From Zygnema cylindricum (lineage: Eukaryota; Streptophyta; Zygnematophyceae; Zygnematales; Zygnemataceae), in the NCBI GenBank assembly GCA_037447655.1, contig JBBHKE010001675.1, positions 1-33,082 on the forward strand: a DNA stretch of 33,082 bases, given 5' to 3'. Below the pieces are notes generated by a model. It was not told the DNA's origin. It did not search any database and saw only the letters and a program-made list of their open reading frames with translations. Shown here one piece after another: positions 1 through 12,100 of this stretch. Numbering within the stretch: the first letter of the stretch is position 1; every line of letters begins with the position of its first letter. The translations under genes and the position numbers were made by a program.

Positions 1-408
1 TATTGATGCATGGCTGGTATGTCTTCTTTGCTTAGTTAGAGTAGTGAGTGGATGCTAGCTCTTAGAAGAATAGATCTTTTAGGTATAAATATAGGACTTA
101 GCCATTTCAGAATTAGGAACTTGTTGTATCAAAATTATGTTGTGACATTTTTGATATATTTGAATTAGAATATTTCTCAGATCTGTTTGCAGATTTCTGT
201 ATAAATTTGCACTTGTGTTCCTTTGTGTATTATATGCATTGTGTTAGATTTGTAGGCCATTTGGTTGCCTAGTTTATCTTTGGCTGTGTTCCAAAAGTGT
301 GTGTATTTTTTTTGAGCATCTGTGAGAGCTTCTAGCTTATCTGAATTCTGTGATGACTACTCCAGTATCATCTTCAACTTCAGTTGGTGTAGTAGTCACA
401 TAACAACA
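1..408 (+). mobile_element. Ty1/copia-type LTR, 3' part (5' end outside window)
   Basis: The piece ends in CA at 407-408, after ACAACA. It has a TATA box (TATAAATATA, 84-93) followed by GGACTTAG. The same GGACTTAG start-site word lies next to the putative promoters of copia-0 (minus strand, near 5445), copia-2 (near 24390) and copia-3 (near 32043). The last ~55 bases read as a Gag N-terminus like that of copia-0. No primer-binding site follows 408, so this is a 3' LTR or a solo LTR. The right boundary is inferred by comparison with copia-0 at 5141. Confidence 0.6.
353..403 (+). pseudogene. LTR-encoded Gag N-terminus, interrupted
   Basis: The ATG at 353 opens a short frame reading MTTPVSSSTSVGVVVT and then TAA at 401-403, followed in frame by QQ. 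Copia-0 (minus strand, 5199-5141) has an equivalent stretch, MSTSTTTAG...VVVKQQ, that runs straight into the Gag core. I read this as the part of Gag encoded by the LTR, with a Lys codon probably changed to TAA. No Gag core follows because the LTR ends at 408. It is too short for a confident call alone and rests on the comparison. Confidence 0.45.
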
Positions 409-913
409 AACTACACTATTATGTACGGAGGCATTCCAGCCGTACATATAACATTCTAACAAAACAAATAGTGTGAGTATACCTGTGTACTGTAAGTATG
501 TTATAAACCACATTCTCAACACTAAACAACTAATTCACTACAGACAAAATTCTATTCTACCAAATATTTACTCCGAAGTTCAGACAACGTAAACTGATAG
601 TGATCTAGTCACGCCTCGTCAGTATTTGTTGGCGACGGCTGTTAGCCGTCCGATTAGAGGATTTGGCACTGTAGAACTGACTTCACCAAGTCTCGTGGTC
701 CTGCTGAATTTCCTTACGTCCACAGAGGACATACTCACACATTTCTCTCAAATGACGACACGTGTCCCAAGCGTGAATGAACCATGAATTCCCAACTTCA
801 CTGTCACACTAATTTTGGTAACCACTGAACCGAACTCAACCAAAAATAGCTTAAGTCCTGAATAGCTGTCTCTCCCTCACAGCTGAGGCATAGAGAGGAC
901 TAAAGCTTTCTAA
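409..913. other. Unassigned spacer between LTR and satellite A
   Basis: No supported gene is seen. The stretch has scattered words also found in the copia LTRs here (a GTACGG/CCGTAC pair at 424-446, CACGTGTC near 760, CTTAAGTCCT near 852). Their order does not match any LTR in the window, so it may be an unrelated or rearranged LTR piece. A short minus-strand open frame at 337-522 has no recognisable domain and overlaps the LTR. Confidence 0.4.
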
Positions 914-3900
914 AAACAACACTAACAAATTGTGTAAGTTAGATAATAATTCTTGTAAGCGCTAACAGTTTTGGTAAGTTAGGTAACACTTCCTCTTATC
1001 GCTAACCAATTGTGTAAGTTAGGTAACCATTCTTGTTGGCGCTAACAATTTGTATAATTTAGATAACAATTCCTGTTAGCGCTAACCGTTTCTATAATTT
1101 AGGTAACAATTTTTGTTCTCGTTAACTGTTTCTGTAATTTAGGTAATATTTTCTTTTGTGCTAACAATTTGAGTAATCAAGATAACAATTCTTTGTATCG
1201 CTAACTGTTTGTATGATTTAGGTATCAATTTTTGTTATCGCAAATTGTTTGTATAATTTAGGTAACAATTTGTGTAGCGCAAACAATTTGTGTAATTTAA
1301 ATAACAATTCTTGTTATCGCCAACAGTTAGTGTAAGTTAGGTAACAATTCTTGTTAGGGCTAACAGTTTGTGTAATTTATTTAACAATTCCTGTTAGCAC
1401 AAACAGTTTGTGTAATTTAGATAACAATTCTTGTTATCGCTAAGTGTTTGTGTAATTAAGGTAACAATTCATGATATTGCTAACAATATGTCTAAATTAG
1501 ATAACAATTCTTCTTATCGCTAACTCTTTGTATAATTTAGGTAACAATTCTTGTTATCGCTAACTGTTTGTGTAAATAAGATAAAAATTCCTGTTATCGC
1601 TAATAGTTTGTGTAATTTAGATAACAATTCCTATTATCTCTAAGTGTTTGTGTAATTTAGGTAACAATTCTTGTTATCGCTAACTCTTTATGTAATTTAG
1701 GTAAAGATTCTTGTTATCGCTAACAGTTTGTGTAAGTTAGGTAACAATTCCTGTTAGCGCTGATAGTTTGTGTAATTTAGATAACAATTCTTGTTATCGC
1801 TAAGTGTTTGTGTAATTTAGGTAACAATTCTTGTTATCGCAAACAATTTGTGAAATTTATTTAACAAATCCTGTTAGCGCAAAAGTTAGTGTAATTTAGA
1901 GAACAATTTTTTTTATCACTAAATGTTTATGTAATTTATGTACTAATTCTTGTTATCACTAATTGTTTGTGTAATTTAGGTAAAAATTCATGTTATCCCT
2001 ATAACAATTCTTCTTATCGCTAACTCTTTGTATAATTTAGGTAACAATTCTTGTTATCGCTAACTGTTTGTGTAAATAAGATAAAAATTCCTGTTATCGC
2101 TAATAGTTTGTGTAATTTAGATAACAATTCCTATTATCTCTAAGTGTTTGTGTAATTTAGGTAACAATTCTTGTTATCGCTAACTCTTTATGTAATTTAG
2201 GTAAAGATTCTTGTTATCGCTAACAGTTTGTGTAAGTTAGGTAACAATTCCTGTTAGCGCTGATAGTTTGTGTAATTTAGATAACAATTCTTGTTATCGC
2301 TAAGTGTTTGTGTAATTTAGGTAACAATTCTTGTTATCGCAAACAATTTGTGAAATTTATTTAACAAATCCTGTTAGCGCAAAAGTTAGTGTAATTTAGA
2401 GAACAATTTTTTTTATCACTAAATGTTTATGTAATTTATGTACTAATTCTTGTTATCACTAATTGTTTGTGTAATTTAGGTAAAAATTCATGTTATCCCT
2501 AACTGTTTCTGGAATTTAGGTATCAATTCTTGTTATCGCTAAAAGTTTGTGTAATTTAGTTAATAATTCTTGTTATCGCTAACATCTTGTGTAATTTAGG
2601 TAACAATTCATATTATCGCTAACTCTTTGTGTATTTTAGGTAACAATTCTTATAATCGCTAATTGTTTGTGTGGTTTAGGTAATAATTCTTGTTATCGCT
2701 AACTGTTTGTGAAATTTACAAAATAATTCTTGTTATCGCTAACTGTTTGTGAAATTTACATAACAATTCTTGTTATCGCTAACAGTTTGTGTAAGTTAGA
2801 TATCAATTCCTATTAGCACTTATAGTTTGTGGATTATATATAACAATTCCTAATATTGCTAACAGCTTGTGTAATTTAGGTAACAATTCTTGTTATCGCT
2901 AACTATTTGTGTAATTTAGGTAACAATTCTTGTTATCGCTGACAGTTTGTGTAATCTAGGTAACAATTCTTGTTATCGCTAAAAGATTGGGTAAGTTAGA
3001 TATCAATTCCTAGTAGCACTAATAGTTTGTGTAATTTATATAACAATTCATATTAACGCTAATAGTTTGTGTATTTTAGATAACAATTCCTGTTATAGCA
3101 AACAGTTTGTCTATTTAGGAAACAATCATTGTTATCTCTAAAAGTTTGTGTAAGTTAGGAAACAATTCTTGTTAGCGCTAACAGTTTGTCTAATTTATGT
3201 AACAATTCTTGTTAGCGCAAACAACTTGTGTTAGTTAGATAACAATTACTGTTAGTGCTAACTGCTTGTGTAATTTAGGTAACAATTCTTGTTATCGCTA
3301 AATGTTTGTGTAATTTAGGTAACAATTCTTGTTATCGTTATTTGTTTGGTTAACTTTGGTAACAATTCTTGTTATTGCCAATTGATTGTGTAATTTAGGT
3401 AAGAATTCCTATTAGCACTAACAGTTTGTGTAATTTGTTTAACAATTCCTGTTAGCGCAAACTGTTTGTGTAATTGAGATATCCATTCTTGATATCGCTA
3501 ATTATTTATATAATTTAGATAATAATTCTTGTTATCGCTAACAGTTTGTGTAATTTATATAACAATTCTTGTTATCGCTAACTGTTTGTGTAATTTAGGA
3601 AACAATTCTTTTTATTGTTTATAGTTTGTGTAATTTAGGTAACAATTCCTGCTATCCCTAACTCTTTGTGTAATTATGGTAAAATTCTTCTTATCGCTAA
3701 CAATTTGTGTAATTTAGATAACAATTCCTATTATCTCTAATTGTTTGTGTAATTTAGGTAACAATTCTTGTTATCACTAATTGTTTGTGTAAATTAGATA
3801 ATAGTTCCTGTTATCGCTAACAGTTTGTGTAATTTAGATATCAATTCTTGTTTTTAAAAACTGTTTCTGTAATGTAGGGAACAATTTTTGTTATTACTAA

Positions 3901-4355
3901 CTGTTTGTGAAATTTAGGTAACAATCCTTGTTAACGCTAATAGTTTGTGTAAGTTAGGTAACAATTTCTTTTAGCGTTAACAGTTTGTGTATTTATGTAA
4001 TAATTCCTGTCATTGCAAACAGTTAGTGTAATTTAGATATCAATTCTTTTTATCGATAATTGTTTATGTAATTTATATAACATTTCTTGTTATCGCTAAC
4101 TGTTTGTGGAATTTAGGTAACAATTCGTGTTATCGCTAACAATTTGTGTAGTTTAGATAACAATTGCTGTTATCTCTAACTGATTGTGTAATTTAGATAT
4201 TAATTCTAGTTATCGCTAACTGTTTGTATAATTTAGGTAACAATTCTTGTTATCGCTAACAAATTGTGTAATTTAGGTAACAATTTTGTTATCGCTAACT
4301 GTTTTTGTAATTTAGTTAACAATTTTTGTAATCACTAATTGTTTGTGTAATTTAG
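914..4355. repeat. Satellite A, 40-bp tandem repeat (about 86 units)
   Basis: The repeat word is close to GCTAACTGTTTGTGTAATTT followed by AGGTAACAATTCTTGTTATC, 40 bp in total. Three units span exactly 120 bases over long stretches, so the array stays in phase. Units diverge by substitutions and 1-2 base indels. Each unit carries a short perfect dyad, TAACAA-TTC-TTGTTA. The array starts near 914, where GCTAAC/TTAGATAA words first appear, and stops at about 4355, where sequence switches to the copia-0 gag remnant. There is no coding potential; open frames inside are chance. Confidence 0.95.
1501..2500. repeat. Exact 500-bp tandem duplication inside satellite A
   Basis: Bases 1501-2000 and 2001-2500 are identical as far as I can compare, including rare variants such as CAAAAGTTAGTG (near 1880 and 2380) and TAAAAATTCATGTTATCCCT (1981 and 2481). 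500 is not a multiple of 40, and the junction at 2000/2001 breaks the 40-bp phase (CCCT followed by ATAACAATT). This looks like a recent block duplication and not ordinary unit turnover. An assembly artefact is possible. Confidence 0.9.
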
Positions 4356-4359
4356 GTTG

Positions 4360-5208
4360 CTTTGAAGCCAACCTGGCCTGTATAAGCTTGTTTCATTAGC
4401 CTTTTCCAGTTTAGGACACTATTTCTATCCATGACCCTTCTCAGAACAGTAAAAACAAGTAGTAGTAGATGACCTATTTTGTCTCTAAATAAATTGATTC
4501 TAATTATGGTTAAATATACTCCTGTTCTTATTAATCTGATTTCTTTCGTCAAAGTCTGTGGCAAATGCTTCAACTTTTCTTTCTCTTTCAAGGAGTTTAG
4601 TATTAGTCTCTTTCTCCAATATAAAATTATACGCTGACTAAAATGACCATCTAGCTTTATCATGATTCTTTAATTGAACAGACACACCCTTCATGCTACT
4701 AGGGTGACCTCTAATAAGTAGAGCTGCTTGTTGAAACTCAGGAAATGACCCCCAAGCAGAAGAGTGAGCTTCAATGAGGGCACGAAAATTGTCACAATAC
4801 TCGACCATAGTTCCCTCGAGTATTTGTATCCCTAAATTTTTCTAGCCACCAGCAGCTCCTCCTAAACATTCGCATTTTCAAAAGCGGATTATAGTGATGT
4901 CCAAATCTCACCTGCCTTGTTCATTTTCAGTCGAGACAGGACCAATTTTTTTGAAATACAAAGAACCAGATTGTTCGTTGCCATTGAATTCATTTTCGCC
5001 CAACATAGATATGTTTCATCAAGGGAGCCATCCAAGACCGCAATAAGTCAGCTGTTTCAAACGACGATTCAACCATCTCCGCCCAGTAAGCATTCTTTTG
5101 GCCATTGAAGATAGGAATTCTTGAAGAAAGGCCCATAACCTGTTGTTTTACTACCACCGTTGCAGGAGGAGGACCAGCTGTAGTAGTGGAAGTAGACATG
5201 AAAAACAA
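4360..5208 (-). pseudogene. Copia-0 Gag (UBN2-type), degenerate and truncated
   Basis: Capsid/nucleocapsid protein of a Ty1/copia retrotransposon. On the minus strand it starts at ATG 5208 or 5199, inside the LTR, and crosses the LTR-PBS junction into VMGLSSRIPIFNG, the same Gag start as copia-2 (VMGPPSRVPIFNG) and copia-3. After several frameshifts and stops, Gag-like sequence resumes (FRALIEAHSSAWGSF, then YNFILEKETNTKLLERE). It ends with a broken CCHC knuckle, CFYCSEKGHG.K.CPK (CX2CX4HX4C with two stops), near 4395-4440. Satellite A cuts it off just beyond; no protease, integrase or RT remains. Clearly dead. Confidence 0.75.
5130..5140 (-). other. Copia-0 primer-binding site (initiator tRNA-Met anticodon-arm type)
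   Basis: The minus strand reads GGTTATGGGCC directly after the LTR end (ACAACA). It is complementary to the anticodon loop of initiator tRNA-Met (GGCCCAUAACC), the primer used as a half-tRNA by Drosophila copia and yeast Ty5. It is also translated as part of Gag (V-M-G). Confidence 0.65.
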
Positions 5209-5650
5209 CAGAAACTTTTAAAGTACCTATTGAACAGCCAACTTTGAACTGACACAAAATATGACTCAAATAGCTAATATTCCTCAAATTTTCCACATTG
5301 ATAAATAATTTACTAAAATGATAATTCCAAAAATTTAAGTCTAAATGACTTAGTAAACTAAAAGATATGATGTTTGGAAGTTTCCTAAAACTGCCCTTAG
5401 AAAATCATATTCCCAATACTGGATACTACAAAATTGGCTAAGTCCTAAGTTATATACTCACACTGTGTATCTAATGATCTACATTAATTTGGTTAACCGT
5501 TACTACGGTTTTTATCGTGACTAACGACAGAGCATCCTACTTGTACGTCACTATACCTCAAAACCCTAATTATTACTTTCTAAAAACCTGATTAATCGAA
5601 TACTATTTTTTATTACACTATAATACAAAAAAATGCTATTCAGATATTGA

Positions 5651-5690
5651 ACCATACACAAAACGTTCCAACCGTACACAAAACGTTCCA
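5651..5690. repeat. 20-bp x2 direct repeat in copia-0 U3
   Basis: ACCATACACAAAACGTTCCA at 5651-5670 is followed at once by the same 20 bp with one change (ACCG) at 5671-5690. Short direct repeats are common in retrotransposon U3 enhancers; that function is inferred. Confidence 0.85.
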
Positions 5691-5766
5691 AATGCTTAGT
5701 CAGCGATAGTCCCTAATGTCCAACCGAATGTGGTTGTTTAGTACGATGCACCTGAGTGCTTCGTCA

Positions 5767-5835
5767 CTTGTGGTCCCACGCGAATCACGCTTGTGGTCCT
5801 TTGTGAATCACGCTTGTGGTCCCAGGTGAATCGCG
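5767..5835. repeat. 23-bp x3 tandem repeat in copia-0 U3
   Basis: Three consecutive units begin at 5767, 5790 and 5813 with the shared core CTTGTGGTCC followed by a GTGAATCACG-like end. They lie on the U3 side of the LTR, where transcription-control repeats are expected. Confidence 0.85.
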
Positions 5836-6154
5836 TCCATTGGAACAAATTCAATCGACGATGGTACCGTCCAACTGTACCATTTATTTCCGAAATACTC
5901 GGTTCAGATCCCGTTTGTCCGACCCTGTGAATCAAATCGCCAACAACGTGACGCGTGTGGATGACAAATGGCGCCACTCCGAAAAACCTGCATACGTTCT
6001 TTTGCCGACACGTGTCCTTGTAAAAGTATAATACACTCTACTTTACTTTTTTCTACTGTAACGTTAATTAAGGTAAGTATTACAATAGACTACTTAGAAA
6101 AATATTCTAAGTTATTTTTACCCCTATTTTCTAAAATAAAGATTTATAAATTAC

Positions 6155-9100
6155 AACACAATAGTGGTAACAAACTCTTTATATTGTTAACGCTCACAAA
6201 AATATCTTAAAATGACCTTAAACCATGTTTTTTACACAAATTTGAGATTGCGCTAATAAAGATAATTGTAATAAACAACGTTTATTGTTCGCGGTCACAA
6301 AAAGAGGTAAATTTAACTCCGAACCATGTTTATAACACAAGTTTGTGTTTGGGCTAAAAACAATAGTGCTATCAAACACTTTACATTGTTAACGCTCACA
6401 AAAATTGTTAAAAAAAACCCTAAACCATGTTTCTAACACAAATTTGAGTTTGCGCTAACAAAGATAAGTGTAACACACAACCTTTATTGTTCGCGGTCAC
6501 AAAATGAGGTAAAATAAACTACGAACCATGTTTATACGAACCATGTTTTTTTTTGCGCTAACAATAATAGTGGTTTTAAACACTTTCTACTGTTAACCCT
6601 CACTAAAATAGTTTAAAAAAACCTTTAACCATATTTAAAACTCAAATTTGATTTTGTGCTAACAAAAATATTTGTAAAAACCAACGTTTATTGTTCGCGT
6701 CACAAAATGAGGTAAAATATACTCCGAACCATGTCTATAACACAAGTTTGTGTTTGCACTAACAACAACAGTGGTAATAAACTCTTTATATTGTTAACGT
6801 TTATAAAAATAGTTACATAAAACCCTAAACCATGTTTCTAACACATATTTGAGTTTGCGCAAACAAAGATATTTGTAACAAACAACATTTATTGTTCGCG
6901 GTCACAAAACCATGTTTATAACACAAGTTTATGTTTGCGCTAACAATAATAGTGGTAAAAAACTTTTTATATTGTTAACGCTCACAAAAATAGTTTAAAA
7001 AAACCTAAAATTATGTTTCTAACACATATTTGTTCGCGGTCACAATAGAGGTAAAAGAAAATCCAAACCATGTTTGTAACACAAGATTGTGTTTACGCAA
7101 ACAATCATAGTGGTAACAAACTCTTTATATTGTTAACGGTCACAAAAATATCTCAAAATGACCTTAAATCATGTTTTTAACACAAATCTGAGTTTGCGCT
7201 AACAAAGATATTTGTAACAAACAACATTTATTGTTCGCGGTCACAAAAAGAGGTATAATAAACTCGGAACCATATTTCTAACACAAGTTTGTGTTTGCGC
7301 TATCAACAATAGTGGTAAAAAACTCTTTATATTGTTAACGCTCACAAAAACAGTTAAAAAAAACCCTAAACCATGTTTCTAACACAAATTTGAGTTTGTG
7401 CTAACAAAGATATTTGTAACAAACAACGTGTATTGCTGGGGGTCATAAATAGAGGTAAAATAAACTCCAAACAATATTTATAACTCAAGGTTGTGTTTGT
7501 GCTAACAACAATTGTGGTAAGAAACTCTTTATATTGTTAACTCTCACAAAAATAAATAAAGAAAACCATAAACTATGTTTCTACCACAAATTTGAGTTTG
7601 CACTAACAAAGATATTTGTAACAAACAACGTATAGTGTTCCCTATCATAAAAAGAGGTAAAATAAACTGTGAACCATGTTTATAACACAAGTTTGTGTTT
7701 GCGCTACCAACAATAGTGGTAACAAACTCTTTATATAGTTAACGCTTACAATTTTTTTTTTTAGAAACCCTAAACCATGTTTCTATTACAAATTTGAGTT
7801 TGCGCTAACAAAGATATTTGTAAAAACCAACGTTTATTGTTCGCATCACAAAAAGAGGTAAAATATACTCCGAACCATGTTTATAAAACAAGTTTGTGTT
7901 TGCACTAACAACAACAGTGGTAACAAACTCTTTATACTGTTAACGCTTACAAAAATAGTTAAAAAAAACCCTAAGCCATATTTCTAACACAAATTTGAGT
8001 TTGCGCTAACAAAGATATTTGTAACAAACAATGTTTATTGTTCGCAGTCACATAAGAGGTAAAATAAACTCCAAACCATGTTTATAACACAATATTGTGT
8101 TTGTGCTAACAACAATAGTGGTAACAAACTCTTTATATTGTTAACGCTCACAAAAATATTTAAAAAAGACCCTAAACCATGTTTCTAACACAAATTTGAG
8201 TTTGCGTTGACAAAGATATTTGTAACAAACAACGTTTATTGTTCGCGGTCACAAAAAGAGGTAAAATAAACTCCGAACCATGTTTGAATCACAAGACTGT
8301 GTTTGCGCTAACAACAGTAGTGGTAACAAACTCTTTATATTGATAGCGCTCACAAAAACAGTTAAAAAAAACCCTAAACCATGTTTCTAACACAAATTTG
8401 AGTTTGTGCTAACAAAGATATTTGTAACAAACAACGTGTATTGCTGGGGGTCATAAATAGAGGTAAAATAAACTCCAAACAATATTTATAACTCAAGGTT
8501 GTGTTTGTGCTAACAACAATTGTGGTAAGAAACTCTTTATATTGTTAACTCTCACAAAAATAAATAAAGAAAACCATAAACTATGTTTCTACCACAAATT
8601 TGAGTTTGCACTAACAAAGATATTTGTAACAAACAACGTATAGTGTTCCCTATCATAAAAAGAGGTAAAATAAACCGTGAACCATGTTTATAACACAAGT
8701 TTGTGTTTGCGCTACCAACAATAGTGGTAACAAACTCTTTATATAGTTAACGCTTACAATTTTTTTTTTTAGAAACCCTAAACCATGTTTCTATTACAAA
8801 TTTGAGTTTGCGCTAACAAAGATATTTGTAAAAACCAACGTTTATTGTTCGCATCACAAAAAGAGGTAAAATATACTCCGAACCATGTTTATAAAACAAG
8901 TTTGTGTTTGCACTAACAACAACAGTGGTAACAAACTCTTTATACTGTTAACGCTTACAAAAATAGTTAAAAAAAACCCTAAGCCATGTTTCTAACACAA
9001 ATTTGAGTTTGCGCTAACAAAGATATTTGTAACAAACAATGTTTATTGTTCGCAGTCACATAAGAGGTAAAATAAACTCCAAACCATGTTTATAACACAA

Positions 9101-12100
9101 TATTGTGTTTGTGCTAACAACAATAGTGGTAACAAACTCTTTATATTGTTAACGCTCACAAAAATATTTAAAAAAGACCCTAAACCATGTTTCTAACACA
9201 AATTTGAGTTTGCGTTGACAAAGATATTTGTAACAAACAACGTTTATTGTTCGCGGTCACAAAAAGAGGTAAAATAAACTCCGAACCATGTTTGAATCAC
9301 AAGACTGTGTTTGCGCTAACAACAGTAGTGGTAACAAACTCTTTATATTGATAGCGCTCACAAAAACAGTTAAAAAAAACCCTAAACCATGTTTCTAACA
9401 CAAATTTGAGTTTGTGCTAACAACGATATTTGTAACAAACAACGTGTATTGCTGGGGGTCATAAATAGAGGTAAAATAAACTCCAAACAATATTTATAAC
9501 TCAAGGTTGTGTTTGTGCTAACAACAATTGTGGTAAGAAACTCTTTATATTGTTAACTCTCACAAAAATAAATAAAGAAAACCATAAACTATGTTTCTAC
9601 CACAAATTTGAGTTTGCACTAACAAAGATATTTGTAACAAACAACGTATAGTGTTCCCTATCATAAAAAGAGGTAAAATAAACTGTGAACCATGTTTATA
9701 ACACAAGTTTGTGTTTGCGCTACCAACAATAGTGGTAACAAACTCTTTATATAGTTAACGCTTACAATTTTTTTTTTTAGAAACCCTAAACCATGTTTCT
9801 ATTACAAATTTGAGTTTGCGCTAACAAAGATATTTGTAACAAACAATGTTTATTGTTCGCAGTCACATAAGAGGTAAAATAAACTCCAAACCATGTTTAT
9901 AACACAATATTGTGTTTGTGCTAACAACAATAGTGGTAACAAACTCTTTATATTGTTAACGCTCACAAAAATATTTAAAAAAGACCCTAAACCATGTTTC
10001 TAACACAAATTTGAGTTTGCGTTGACAAAGATATTTGTAACAAACAACGTTTATTGTTCGCGGTCACAAAAAGAGGTAAAATAAACTCCGAACCATGTTT
10101 GAATCACAAGACTGTGTTTGCGCTATCAACAATAGTGGTAAAAAACTCTTTATATTGTTAACGCTCACAAAAACAGTTAAAAAAAACCCTAAACCATGTT
10201 TCTAACACAAATTTGAGTTTGTGCTAACAAAGATATTTGTAACAAACAACGTGTATTGCTGGGGGTCATAAATAGAGGTAAAATAAACTCCAAACAATAT
10301 TTATAACTCAAGGTTGTGTTTGTGCTAACAACAATTGTGGTAAGAAACTCTTTATATTGTTAACTCTCACAAAAATAAATAAAGAAAACCATAAACTATG
10401 TTTCTACCACAAATTTGAGTTTGCACTAACAAAGATATTTGTAACAAACAACGTATAGTGTTCCCTATCATAAAAAGAGGTAAAATAAACTGTGAACCAT
10501 GTTTATAACACAAGTTTGTGTTTGCGCTACCAACAATAGTGGTAACAAACTCTTTATATAGTTAACGCTTACAATTTTTTTTTTTAGAAACCCTAAACCA
10601 TGTTTCTATTACAAATTTGAGTTTGCGCTAACAAAGATATTTGTAAAAACCAACGTTTATTGTTCGCATCACAAAAAGAGGTAAAATATACTCCGAACCA
10701 TGTTTATAAAACAAGTTTGTGTTTGCACTAACAACAACAGTGGTAACAAACTCTTTATACTGTTAACGCTTACAAAAATAGTTAAAAAAAACCCTAAGCC
10801 ATATTTCTAACACAAATTTGAGTTTGCGCTAACAAAGATATTTGTAACAAACAATGTTTATTGTTCGCAGTCACATAAGAGGTAAAATAAACTCCAAACC
10901 ATGTTTATAACACAATATTGTGTTTGTGCTAACAACAATAGTGGTAACAAACTCTTTATATTGTTAACGCTCACAAAAATATTTAAAAAAGACCCTAAAC
11001 CATGTTTCTAACACAAATTTGAGTTTGCGTTGACAAAGATATTTGTAACAAACAACGTTTATTGTTCGCGGTCACAAAAAGAGGTAAAATAAACTCCGAA
11101 CCATGTTTGAATCACAAGACTGTGTTTGCGCTAACAACAGTAGTGGTAACAAACTCTTTATATTGATAGCGCTCACAAAAACAGTTAAAAAAAACCCTAA
11201 ACCATGTTTCTAACACAAATTTGAGTTTGTGCTAACAAAGATATTTGTAACAAACAACGTGTATTGCTGGGGGTCATAAATAGAGGTAAAATAAACTCCA
11301 AACAATATTTATAACTCAAGGTTGTGTTTGTGCTAACAACAATTGTGGTAAGAAACTCTTTATATTGTTAACTCTCACAAAAATAAATAAAGAAAACCAT
11401 AAACTATGTTTCTACCACAAATTTGAGTTTGCACTAACAAAGATATTTGTAACAAACAACGTATAGTGTTCCCTATCATAAAAAGAGGTAAAATAAACTG
11501 TGAACCATGTTTATAACACAAGTTTGTGTTTGCGCTACCAACAATAGTGGTAACAAACTCTTTATATAGTTAACGCTTACAATTTTTTTTTTTAGAAACC
11601 CTAAACCATGTTTCTATTACAAATTTGAGTTTGCGCTAACAAAGATATTTGTAAAAACCAACGTTTATTGTTCGCATCACAAAAAGAGGTAAAATATACT
11701 CCGAACCATGTTTATAAAACAAGTTTGTGTTTGCACTAACAACAACAGTGGTAACAAACTCTTTATACTGTTAACGCTTACAAAAATAGTTAAAAAAAAC
11801 CCTAAGCCATGTTTCTAACACAAATTTGAGTTTGCGCTAACAAAGATATTTGTAACAAACAATGTTTATTGTTCGCAGTCACATAAGAGGTAAAATAAAC
11901 TCCAAACCATGTTTATAACACAATATTGTGTTTGTGCTAACAACAATAGTGGTAACAAACTCTTTATATTGTTAACGCTCACAAAAATATTTAAAAAAGA
12001 CCCTAAACCATGTTTCTAACACAAATTTGAGTTTGCGTTGACAAAGATATTTGTAACAAACAACGTTTATTGTTCGCGGTCACAAAAAGAGGTAAAATAA

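Larger units (their letters stand above)
5141..6035 (-). mobile_element. Copia-0 LTR (outer end approximate)
   Basis: The inner end is set by the PBS at 5140. On the minus strand a promoter-like stretch (GTATATAACTTAGGACTTAGCC) lies near 5435-5460, about 310 bp from the LTR end. That matches the spacing in the LTR at 1-408. The U3 part contains two tandem repeat blocks (5651-5690 and 5767-5835) and a G-box (CACGTG) near 6010. The outer end is a guess: minus-strand TGTATTATAC would begin near 6035. Satellite B starts about 120 bp further on; 6036-6154 holds nothing I recognise. Confidence 0.55.

Noticed and set aside
337-522. 61-codon minus-strand open frame at the window start
   Set aside because: No domain; it overlaps the LTR end and the opposite-strand Gag N-terminus, which explains the region better.
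4352-4663. 103-codon minus-strand open frame as an intact gene
   Set aside because: Much of it is a shifted reading of the copia-0 Gag C-terminus; the zinc knuckle is readable only in another frame with stops.
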